From Amycolatopsis vancoresmycina (lineage in GTDB: Bacteria; Actinomycetota; Actinomycetes; Mycobacteriales; Pseudonocardiaceae), in assembly GCF_000716785.1 (NCBI RefSeq), contig NZ_JNYY01000001.1:62001-126000 (forward strand): a stretch of DNA of 64,000 nucleotides. Reading direction: 5' to 3'. Positions 7,913-16,618 of this stretch are shown piece after piece. The notes under the pieces are model-generated. The model was given only the letters and a program-made list of their open reading frames with translations. It searched no databases and was not told where the DNA came from. A program made the position numbers and the translations under genes. Numbering within the stretch: position 1 is the first letter of the stretch; each line of letters opens with the position of its first letter.

Positions 7913-10900
7913 GTGACCGACACGTTGCCCGGCACGGGCATCGACGGCCCGCCACTGTCCTATCCGGACACCACGGTCGCCGCGCTGGTCCTCGCGCAGG
8001 CACAGCGGACGCCGGACGCGCCCGCCGTGCGGCAGGGCACCACCGAGCTCACCTACGCTGAGCTCGTCGCCGCGGCCTGGGGCGTGGCCGCCGCGCTGCG
8101 TGAGCGCGGCGCCGGCCCGGAGACCCGGGTCGGGGTGTGCGCGCACCGGACGCCGGCCCTCGTGAGCACCGTGCTCGGGGTCCTGCTGTCCGGCGCCTGT
8201 TACGTCCCGCTCGAACCCGGCGGCCCGCGGGCCCGGCTGAGCGCGATCGCCGCCGACGCGGGGGTGACCCTGATCGTCGGCGACGCCGCCGTCGCGGAAT
8301 TCGGTCCCGGAACGGGGATCGACGTCCCGCCGCCCGCCGCCGCCGGCACCTGTCCCGCGAAGCCGGAGAACACCGCGCACGTGCTCTACACGTCCGGCTC
8401 GACCGGGCGGCCGAAGGGCGTGCTCACCCGGCACCGCAACATCGTCGCCTTCGTCGGCGGGTTCGCCGCGCGGCTCGGCGCCGGCCCCGGCACCCGGACG
8501 CTCGGCATTTCCTCGCTGGGGTTCGACGCCTTCACCATGGACGTCTTCGTGCCGCTGGCCGTCGGCGGCTCGGTGCAGCTCGCCGGCTCGGCCGACCGCG
8601 CCGACCCGGAACGGCTGCGCCGGTTCGTCGTCGAGCACGAGGTGAACTTCGGCTTCATCACGCCGACGCTGCTGGCCCTGCTCGACCCCGCGGACGTGCC
8701 CGGCTGGCGGACCGTGGCCTGCGGCGGCGAGCCCGTGCCCGCCGAGCTGGCCGCCCGCTGGCTGCCCGGCCGCCGGTTCTTCCACGTCTACGGCCCGACC
8801 GAGACGACCGTCGTCGTGGTCACCGACGAGGTGACCGGCATCCCGGCCGACCCGCTGCCGCTGGGCACGCCGACGCCGAACCACCACGCCCGCGTCGTCG
8901 ACGGCGAACTGCGGCCCGTTCCGCCGGGCGAGGTGGGCGAGCTGGTGATCGGCGGACCCGGGGTCGCCGCGGGCTACCTGAACAGCCCGGAGCTGACCAC
9001 CCGGAAGTTCGTCGCCGACCCGTTCACCCCGGGGGAGCGGCTCTACCGCACCGGTGATCTGGCCCGCCTGCGCCCCGACGGCAGGCTCGAGTTCGCCGGC
9101 CGCGCCGACCGCCAGGTGAAGGTGCGCGGCCAGCGGATCGAGCTCGGCGAGGTCGAAGCCGCGCTCGGGGCGCACCCGGACGTCGACGCCGTCGCGGTCG
9201 AGGCCGTGCCCGGCCCGGGCGGCACCCGGCTGGTTGCGTTCCTGACCCCGGCGTCGGCGCCGTCCGATGCGGACATCCACGCGTACGCGGGGGACCGGCT
9301 GACCGAGGCGATGCGCCCGGCCGCCGTCCGCCGCCTGGACGTCCTGCCCGTCAACCCGGTCACCGGCAAGATCGACCGGCCCGCCCTGCGCGCCCTCGCC
9401 GGGACCGAGGCCGCCGACGTCCCCGAACCCGGCTCGCCGGTGGAAGCGGTGTGGCGGAAGGTGCTCGGCCCGGGGGCCGGACCCGACTTCCTGCTGTCCG
9501 GCGGCGATTCGATCTCCGCGATGCGGCTGGTCGCGGCGCTGCGCCGGGACCACGCCGCGGACGTCTCCGTCGAAGACGTCTTCGCCGGGCGGACCCTGGA
9601 CGCGCTCACGCAGCGGGTGGCCGCCGCCGCGCTCACCGGGCCCGGCCTGACGACCGGGCACGCGCCCGCGCTGTCCCCGCCGCAGCGGCGGCTGTGGTTC
9701 CTCGACCAGCTAGCGCCGGACGCGGCGCCGTACAACATCGCGATGGCGTTCCGCCTGACCGGACCCCTCGACGTCGAGGCGCTGCGCACCGCGCTGCGGG
9801 CGGTGGCCGAGCGGCACGACGTCCTGCGCTGGCGCATCCGCCCGGTCGACGGCGTCCCGCGGGCCGAGTGCCTGCCCGCCGGCGACGTGCCGTTGCCGGT
9901 CGTTGCGGTGGCCGCGGACGCGGTGGCCGCCCGGCTGGCCGCCGACGCGGCGACGCCGGTGCGGCTCGACCGCGAACCGCCGTGGCGGGTACGGCTCTAC
10001 CGGGTCGGACCCGGCGAGCACGTCCTCGGGTTCACGCTGCACCACGCGGTGTTCGACGGCTGGTCGCAGGAACTCCTCTGCGCCGACCTCGGCGCGGCCT
10101 ACCGCGGCGAGCCGCTGCCGCCGCTCGAAGCGTCCTATGCGGACTACGCGGTCTGGCGCGCCGACCGGGACCGCCGCCGGGAAGCCATTGACCTGGCCTG
10201 GTGGACGGACCACCTGACCGGCGCACCCTCCACTGTGGACCTGCCGCGGGACCGGCCGCGCCCGGCCGTGCAGACCTACCGCGGCGCGAGCCACCACCAG
10301 GCGTTCCCCGCAGGCGTCGCCGAGGCGGCCGGGGACCTGGCCCGGCGCACCGGCACCACCCGGGCCGGGGTGGTGCTGGCGGCGTTCGGAGAGCTGCTGC
10401 GCCGGCTCACCGGCGGGGCCGACCACCTGGTCGCCACGGTCGTCGCCGACCGGCAGCTGGCCGAAACCCAGGACGTCGCCGGGTTCTTCGTGGACATCGT
10501 CCCGGTACGGCTGCGCGCGGCGAACGCGGACTTCACCGCACAGGTGCGGGGCAGCGGCGACGAGCTGCTGGCCGCCACCGCCCACCCGGCGGCGCCGATC
10601 GACCGGCTCGTCGGCGCGCTCGGCGTGCCCCGCGACCCGTCGCGGGCGCCACTGGTCCAGGTGATGGTCAACGTCCTGAACTTCACCGAACCCCGCCTGG
10701 ACCTGCCCGGCGTGCCCGGGGAATGGCTGCCGGTCGCCAAGCCCGGCTCGCCGTTCGACCTCACCGTCTACGTCCTCGAGCACGGGATCGAACTGCTCTA
10801 CAACCCGGATCTGTTCGACGCGAGCCGGATGACCGCGCTGGCCGAGGACTTCACGGCCCTGCTCGCCGCGCTCGTCGCCGAGCCGGACCGCCCGGCCGCG

Positions 10901-11347
10901 GCGTGCGCGCCGGAACTCCCGCGGGCCGCCGTCCGGACCGCCGCCCCGGCGGCAGCCGCACCATCGAGGCCGGTGCCCGTGCCCGTCGCCGACCCCGCCG
11001 CGCTGGCCGCCACCGAGGCGGTCATCGCCGCGACCTGGCGGGCGGTGCTCGGGCTCGACACCGTGGGCGTGACCGACAACTTCTTCGACATCGGCGGGCA
11101 TTCGCTCGCACTGGCCCGCGTCCACGCCGAGGTCACCACCCGGCTCGGCCGCCGCATCCCGATGGTGGACCTGTTCACCCACCCCACCGTCCGCGCCCTC
11201 GCCGCCCACCTGCACGCGGGGGCCGCACCCGGCCCGGAGCTCGCCCGCGCCGCCGAGCGGGTCGCCGCCCGCCGGGGACGCACCCCGTCCAGAAGACCCC
11301 GCCGCAGTGCCGGCACGACCGGCCAGGAACAGGAGCGACCGCAGTGA
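7913..11347 (+). CDS. NRPS: A-PCP-C-PCP
   Basis: A 1144-residue peptide synthetase. The adenylation domain (1 to about 500) has TSGSTGRPKG, YGPTETT and the terminal Lys in TGKIDR. Its specificity code reads D-A-M-F-A-G-V-V-V-K, which resembles codes for aliphatic residues, though I cannot name one. Carrier 1 has S533 in GGDSIS. The condensation domain has HHAVFDG with H711 and D715. Carrier 2 has S1064 in GGHSLA, followed by an Arg-rich tail. The second carrier has no cognate A domain, so it must be loaded in trans or receive the growing chain. The GTG start has GGGGAG upstream and lies 57 nt after the first synthase. The stop overlaps the next start (GTGA). Confidence 0.9.
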   Translation: MTDTLPGTGIDGPPLSYPDTTVAALVLAQAQRTPDAPAVRQGTTELTYAELVAAAWGVAAALRERGAGPETRVGVCAHRTPALVSTVLGVLLSGACYVPLEPGGPRARLSAIAADAGVTLIVGDAAVAEFGPGTGIDVPPPAAAGTCPAKPENTAHVLYTSGSTGRPKGVLTRHRNIVAFVGGFAARLGAGPGTRTLGISSLGFDAFTMDVFVPLAVGGSVQLAGSADRADPERLRRFVVEHEVNFGFITPTLLALLDPADVPGWRTVACGGEPVPAELAARWLPGRRFFHVYGPTETTVVVVTDEVTGIPADPLPLGTPTPNHHARVVDGELRPVPPGEVGELVIGGPGVAAGYLNSPELTTRKFVADPFTPGERLYRTGDLARLRPDGRLEFAGRADRQVKVRGQRIELGEVEAALGAHPDVDAVAVEAVPGPGGTRLVAFLTPASAPSDADIHAYAGDRLTEAMRPAAVRRLDVLPVNPVTGKIDRPALRALAGTEAADVPEPGSPVEAVWRKVLGPGAGPDFLLSGGDSISAMRLVAALRRDHAADVSVEDVFAGRTLDALTQRVAAAALTGPGLTTGHAPALSPPQRRLWFLDQLAPDAAPYNIAMAFRLTGPLDVEALRTALRAVAERHDVLRWRIRPVDGVPRAECLPAGDVPLPVVAVAADAVAARLAADAATPVRLDREPPWRVRLYRVGPGEHVLGFTLHHAVFDGWSQELLCADLGAAYRGEPLPPLEASYADYAVWRADRDRRREAIDLAWWTDHLTGAPSTVDLPRDRPRPAVQTYRGASHHQAFPAGVAEAAGDLARRTGTTRAGVVLAAFGELLRRLTGGADHLVATVVADRQLAETQDVAGFFVDIVPVRLRAANADFTAQVRGSGDELLAATAHPAAPIDRLVGALGVPRDPSRAPLVQVMVNVLNFTEPRLDLPGVPGEWLPVAKPGSPFDLTVYVLEHGIELLYNPDLFDASRMTALAEDFTALLAALVAEPDRPAAACAPELPRAAVRTAAPAAAAPSRPVPVPVADPAALAATEAVIAATWRAVLGLDTVGVTDNFFDIGGHSLALARVHAEVTTRLGRRIPMVDLFTHPTVRALAAHLHAGAAPGPELARAAERVAARRGRTPSRRPRRSAGTTGQEQERPQ

Positions 11348-14300
11348 CCCACGACCTCGAACCCGACGCGATCGCCGACCCGATCGCCATCGTCGGGATG
11401 GCCGCCCGCGTCCCGGGCGCCGGCGACCTGCGCCAGTTCTGGCGCAACCTCGTCGACGGCGTCGAGTCCGTCAAGCCGGCCACCTGCGAGGAGCTGCTCG
11501 CCCGCGGCGCGGATCCGGCCACTTTGGCCGATCCCAGCTGGGTCAACGCCACCACCGTGGTCGACGGCTTCGACGAGTTCGACGCCGACCTGTTCGGCAT
11601 GACCAGCCGCGAAGCCGAAATCACCGACCCGCAGCACCGCGTGTTCCTCGAAGCCTGCCACTCGGCGCTGACCGACGGCGGCTACGACCCGGCCCGCTAC
11701 CGCGGGGCGATCGGGGTCTACGGCGGCACCGGCCGGACCGGCTACCTGATCGAGAACCTGCTGCGCAACGAACGCGTGCTGGCGTCACAGCACGGCGGCA
11801 TCGGGATGTCGACCGGCAACCAGCCGAGCTACCTGACCACGTCGGTGTCCTACAAGCTGAACCTGCGCGGCCCGAGCCTCGCCATCCACACGGCGTGCTC
11901 GACGTCGCTGGTCGCGGTGCACCTGGCCTGCGAGGCCCTGCGCAACGGCGAATGCGACATGGCGCTGGCGGGCGGTGTGAACCTGGAGATGCCGCACGGC
12001 ATCGGGTACATGGGTGTCGAAGGCTTCACTTCGCCGGACGGGCACGTCCGCGCGTTCGACGCCGGCGCCAACGGCACGGTGTGGAGCAGCGGCGTCGGCG
12101 TCGTCCTGGTCAAGCGGCTCTCCCAGGCTCTGGAGGACGGCGACCACATCCGGGCGGTCGTGCTCGGCAACGCGATCAACAACGACGGCGCCACGAAGGT
12201 CGGTTTCTCCGCACCCAGCGTCGCGGGCCAGACCGAAGCCATCGCGCAGGCGGTCGGCATGGCCGGGGTGGACCCGCGCACCATCGGGTACGTCGAGGCG
12301 CACGGCACCGGAACCGCGCTGGGCGACCCGATCGAGATCACCTCACTGTCCACTGTGTACGGCCACGGGGTGCCGGACACGGCCTGGTGCGCCATCGGCT
12401 CGGTCAAGTCGAACATCGGCCACCTGTCCCAGGCGGCCGGGGTGGTGGCGCTGATCAAGACCGTTCTCGCCATGGAGCACGGGCTGATCCCGCCGACCAT
12501 CAACTACGAGGAGCCCAACCCGGGCATCGACTTCCCGCGCAGCCCGTTCTACCCGGCGCGGACCGTGACCAAGTGGGAGGCGGCCGACACCCCGCGCCGG
12601 GCGGGCGTGAGCTCGTTCGGCGTCGGCGGCACCAACGCCCACCTCGTGCTGGAGGAGGCCCCGGCGCCGCAGCGGCACCGCCGCCCGCACCCGGCGCACC
12701 TGCTGCGGGTGTCGGCGAAGACGCCGGAAACCCTCGCGGCGGCGGTCGAGCGCCTCGCCGACCGGCTGGCCGGGGACGTCGACCTCGACCTCGCCGACGT
12801 CGCGCACACCCTCGCGGCCGGGCGCACCGAGTACCGGCACCGCGCGGTCGTCGTCGCCCGCGACTCCGAGGACGCGGTCGACGGCCTGCGCGACCCGCGG
12901 CGCCTGCTGACCGCGCAGGCGGACGAGCTCAAGGTGGCGTTCCTGTTCTCCGGCCAGGGTTCCCAGTACGCCGGGATGGGGGCCGAGCTGTACCGCAGCG
13001 AGCCCGTGTTCGCCGCGGCCGTCGACGAGTGCTGCGAGCTGGCCGGCGTCCCGGGCCTCAAGGAGCTGATCTTCGACCGCGGCGGGGACGCGCAACTGCG
13101 CGAGACCCGCTTCACCCAGCCTGCGCTGTTCGTCGTCGAATACGCGCTCGCGATGCTGTGGCGCAGCTGGGGCGTGCGGCCGGGGGCGATGATCGGCCAC
13201 TCCGTCGGCGAGTACGTCGCCGCCACCGTCGCCGGGGTGTTCACCCTGGCCGACGCCCTGCGGCTGGTCGTCCGGCGCGGCGAGCTGATGCAGGCGATGC
13301 CCGCCGGGGCGATGCTCGCCGTCCAGCTCGACGAAGAGGCAGTGGCGGACCGGCTGCCCGAGGGGCTCGCGATCGCGGGCGTCAACGGCCCGGGCACCTG
13401 CGTCGTCGCCGGGCCGTCCGAGGCCGTCGCGAGCTTCGCCGCGCTGCTCAAGGCCAGTGACGTGCAGTGCCGCGAGCTGGTGACCTCGCACGCCTTCCAC
13501 TCGCCGATGATGGACCCGATCCTGGCCGAGTTCACCGAGGCCGTCGCCGCGGTGCCGCGGTCGGTCCCGTCGCTGCCGTTCCTGTCGAACCTGACCGGCG
13601 GCTGGATCACCGGCGCGCAGGCGACCGACCCGGGGTACTGGGCCGCGCACCTGCGCCGGGCGGTCCGGTTCGGCGACTGCGTGCGGACGCTGTTCGCCGG
13701 GGGCGACCGCTGGGCGCTCGTCGAGTGCGGGCCGGGGCACCAGCTGGCCGGGCTCGCCCGCGGCCGGGTGCCGAAGGGCCTGCCGGCACCGCAGCCGAGC
13801 CTGCCGGGCCGCACGGACCGCGAAGGCGACGTCGAAACGCTGCACGCCGCCGCCGGTCTCTTGTGGACACACGGGGTCGCGGTGGCGCCCACGGCGCCCG
13901 GGTATCGCGTCCCGCTGCCGGGCTACCCCTACGCGCGCAAGCGCTACTGGGTCGACCCCGACCCGGCGGGCACGGCCGCCGAGCCGGTGCGCCCGAGCGG
14001 GCCGCTGCCACTCGACGAGTGGTTCGCCGTGCCCTCGTGGCGTCAGGCCAGGCCGCTGCTGCGCCGCGAACCCTTCGCGGACTGCCTCGCGTTCGTCGAC
14101 GACGACGTGCTGCCCGGGCTGCTGCGGGACGCCGGGGTCACGGTCACCGAAGTCCGCCCCGGCGCGCAGTTCGCCGCCGTCGACGGCGGTTTCACCGTCC
14201 GGCCGGGCGCTCGTGAGGACTACGACGAACTCGTTGCCGCCCTCGGCACGCGCCCGGAGCGGGTCGTCCACGCGTGGGCGCTCGGCGGGACCGAGACCGG

Positions 14301-16608
14301 GATGGCCGCCCAGGACCGCGGGTTCTTCAGCGTCCTGCACCTGGTCCAGGCGTGGGGCGGACCGGTGCGGATCGACGTCCTCGCCGGCGGCACCGCCGAC
14401 GTCACCGGCACCGACCTGACCCGGCCCGAGCACGCGACCCTCGCGGGTGTCGCGCGCGTCGTCCCGCTGGAGGTCCCGGGCACGGTCGTGCGGCGGATCG
14501 ACGTCGAGAGCGTGTCCGCCGAGGTCGTGGCCGAACTGTTCGGACCGGCGGACACGACCGAGGTCGCGCTGCGCCGCGGCCGCCGCTGGACGCTCGGGCA
14601 CACCCAGGTCACGGTGCCCGAATCGGCGCCGGTCCTGCGTGCGGGCGGCCGGTACCTGATCACCGGGGGCACCGGTGGCATCGGCATCACCCTCGCCGAG
14701 GACTTCGCGCTGCGCGTGCGGGCCAAGCTCATCCTGCTGACCCGGTCCGGCCTGCCGCCCCGCGAGGACTGGGCCGCCTACCCCGGCGACGACCGGGTGG
14801 GCCGGGCGATCCGCGCGATCCGGCGGATGGAAGCGGCCGGAGCCGTGGTGCACGTGCTCGCCGCCGACGTCACCGACCCGGCGCGGCTGCGGGAGGTCCG
14901 CGAGCTGGCCGAACGCGAGTTCGGCGGCCTCGACGGGATCGTGCACGCGGCCGGGCTGCCCGGCGGCGGCGTCGCCGAAGTCAAGGAGCGGGCGGCCGCG
15001 GAGGCCGTCCTGGCCCCGAAGATCGGCGGCACCCTGGCCCTCGCCGAAGCGTTCGGCGACCTGCCGATGGACTTCGTCGCGCTGTGCTCGTCGGTCACCG
15101 CGGTCTCCGGTGACTTCGGGCAGGTCGACTACTGCGCGGCCAACAACTTCCTCGACGCCTACGCCCGCGGCGACCACGGCTGGCAGGCCCGCGTCGTCGC
15201 CCACGACTGGGGCGGCTGGGACGAGGTCGGCATGGCCGCCGAAGTGGCGGCGCCGACGACGATCCGGAGCACCCGCACCAAGGCGGACGGCCCGGTCGAG
15301 CACCCGGTGCTCACCACCCGCACCGGCGACAGCTGCCACGGCCTGGTCTCGGCGGCCGGGCACTGGCTGCTCGCCGAACACCGGATCGCCGGCGTGCCGG
15401 TCGTCCCGGGCACCGGCCACCTGGAAACCGTGCGGGCCGCCGTCGAGGCCGCGCTGCCGCGCCCCGGCGACGGGCACGTCGTCGAACTGCAGGACGTGGC
15501 CTTCCTGGAGCCGTTCTCCGTGCCGGAAGGCACCGTCGCGGAATACCGGGTCGCCTTCGAGGGCGACGGCTTCACGGTGACCAGCCGCGCGGCCGGGGTG
15601 ACGAAGGTGCACGTCCGCGGCTCCGCGGGCTGGGTCCCGGCGCCGTCGACGTCCACGGTGGACCTCGACGCGGTCCGGGCCCGCACCAGCGTGCTCGACG
15701 ACGGCAACGCCTTCGGCACCGGCCGCACCAGCATGGTCACCTTCGGCCCGCGCTGGGCCGCGCTGCGCACCCACCACGTCGGCGAGCACGAGGAGCTGGC
15801 GTCGATCGTCGCCCCGGTGCCCGACACCGGCTGGGGGCTGCACCCGGCGCTGCTCGACGTGGCCACCGCGTTCGGCCGCGGCCGGGGGAGCGGCACGTAC
15901 CTGCCGATGAGCTACGGGCGGGTGGTCGTGCACGCCCCGCTCCCGGCGAGCTTCCACAGCCACCTGCGCTACCGCGACTCCGGCGGCGACCAGGTGATCG
16001 CCGCCGACCTGACGCTCTGCGACGACACCGGCCGCGTGCTGGTCGAAATCGAGGACTTCGTGCTGCGGCAGGTGGACGAGAACGCGGTCAGCGGCGGGCT
16101 CGCCGCGGTGGCCCCCAAGTCCACTGTGGACTCGACGGGCATCCGGCCGGTCGACGGCGCCGAGGCGTTCCTGCGGGCGCTGACACCCGGCCTCGGTGGC
16201 CAGGTGGTGATCAGCACCCGCCCGGTGGCCGACCTGTTCGCCCGCCGGGTCACCGCCGAAGCACTCGAAGAGACCGAAGCGGAGCCGGTTTCGCCGCAGA
16301 CGCAGGACGACTACCTCGCCCCGCGCACCGACCTCGAAGCGGAGATCGCCCGGCAGTGGGCCGAGGTGCTCGGCGTCGAGCGCGTCGGCGTCCACGACGA
16401 CTTCTTCGCCCTCGGCGGCAACTCGCTGGTCGCCATCCAGCTCATCGCCCAGGTCCGCAAGACCACCGGCGCCCGGCTGGCGATGAAGACGCTGTTCGAA
16501 TCCTCCACGGTGGCCGCGCTGGCCGAGCGGATCGAGGAACTGCGCAGCGGGCCCGCGCCCGCCGCCGCCGAACCCGCCGCCACCACCATCCCCAAGCTCG
16601 AGCGCTGA
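11344..16608 (+). CDS. Type I PKS module: KS-AT-KR-DH-ACP
   Basis: A 1754-residue polyketide synthase module. The ketosynthase (about 10-430) has C185 in TACSTS and the His motifs EAHGTGT and KSNIGHL. The acyltransferase has S620 in GHSVGE and the malonyl-type HAFH motif. The ketoreductase has TGGTGGIG and Tyr1263 in VDYCAAN; the LDD motif of B-type reductases is absent. A dehydratase-fold domain follows with H1346 in HRIAGVPVVP and D1505 in HPALLDVATA. A C-terminal ACP has S1694 in GGNSLV. The reductase precedes the dehydratase, the reverse of the usual order, and the second dehydratase motif lacks the usual Gln/His. It should add one malonyl unit and reduce it to the hydroxy or enoyl level. 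The GTG overlaps the stop of the preceding NRPS gene. Confidence 0.92.
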   Translation: MTHDLEPDAIADPIAIVGMAARVPGAGDLRQFWRNLVDGVESVKPATCEELLARGADPATLADPSWVNATTVVDGFDEFDADLFGMTSREAEITDPQHRVFLEACHSALTDGGYDPARYRGAIGVYGGTGRTGYLIENLLRNERVLASQHGGIGMSTGNQPSYLTTSVSYKLNLRGPSLAIHTACSTSLVAVHLACEALRNGECDMALAGGVNLEMPHGIGYMGVEGFTSPDGHVRAFDAGANGTVWSSGVGVVLVKRLSQALEDGDHIRAVVLGNAINNDGATKVGFSAPSVAGQTEAIAQAVGMAGVDPRTIGYVEAHGTGTALGDPIEITSLSTVYGHGVPDTAWCAIGSVKSNIGHLSQAAGVVALIKTVLAMEHGLIPPTINYEEPNPGIDFPRSPFYPARTVTKWEAADTPRRAGVSSFGVGGTNAHLVLEEAPAPQRHRRPHPAHLLRVSAKTPETLAAAVERLADRLAGDVDLDLADVAHTLAAGRTEYRHRAVVVARDSEDAVDGLRDPRRLLTAQADELKVAFLFSGQGSQYAGMGAELYRSEPVFAAAVDECCELAGVPGLKELIFDRGGDAQLRETRFTQPALFVVEYALAMLWRSWGVRPGAMIGHSVGEYVAATVAGVFTLADALRLVVRRGELMQAMPAGAMLAVQLDEEAVADRLPEGLAIAGVNGPGTCVVAGPSEAVASFAALLKASDVQCRELVTSHAFHSPMMDPILAEFTEAVAAVPRSVPSLPFLSNLTGGWITGAQATDPGYWAAHLRRAVRFGDCVRTLFAGGDRWALVECGPGHQLAGLARGRVPKGLPAPQPSLPGRTDREGDVETLHAAAGLLWTHGVAVAPTAPGYRVPLPGYPYARKRYWVDPDPAGTAAEPVRPSGPLPLDEWFAVPSWRQARPLLRREPFADCLAFVDDDVLPGLLRDAGVTVTEVRPGAQFAAVDGGFTVRPGAREDYDELVAALGTRPERVVHAWALGGTETGMAAQDRGFFSVLHLVQAWGGPVRIDVLAGGTADVTGTDLTRPEHATLAGVARVVPLEVPGTVVRRIDVESVSAEVVAELFGPADTTEVALRRGRRWTLGHTQVTVPESAPVLRAGGRYLITGGTGGIGITLAEDFALRVRAKLILLTRSGLPPREDWAAYPGDDRVGRAIRAIRRMEAAGAVVHVLAADVTDPARLREVRELAEREFGGLDGIVHAAGLPGGGVAEVKERAAAEAVLAPKIGGTLALAEAFGDLPMDFVALCSSVTAVSGDFGQVDYCAANNFLDAYARGDHGWQARVVAHDWGGWDEVGMAAEVAAPTTIRSTRTKADGPVEHPVLTTRTGDSCHGLVSAAGHWLLAEHRIAGVPVVPGTGHLETVRAAVEAALPRPGDGHVVELQDVAFLEPFSVPEGTVAEYRVAFEGDGFTVTSRAAGVTKVHVRGSAGWVPAPSTSTVDLDAVRARTSVLDDGNAFGTGRTSMVTFGPRWAALRTHHVGEHEELASIVAPVPDTGWGLHPALLDVATAFGRGRGSGTYLPMSYGRVVVHAPLPASFHSHLRYRDSGGDQVIAADLTLCDDTGRVLVEIEDFVLRQVDENAVSGGLAAVAPKSTVDSTGIRPVDGAEAFLRALTPGLGGQVVISTRPVADLFARRVTAEALEETEAEPVSPQTQDDYLAPRTDLEAEIARQWAEVLGVERVGVHDDFFALGGNSLVAIQLIAQVRKTTGARLAMKTLFESSTVAALAERIEELRSGPAPAAAEPAATTIPKLER

Positions 16609-16618
16609 AGCAGGAGAC

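Noticed and set aside
4337..9661. Very long antisense open frames opposite the synthase genes
   Set aside because: They are Arg/Gly/Pro/Ala-rich with no motif and arise from the GC bias of the coding strand.
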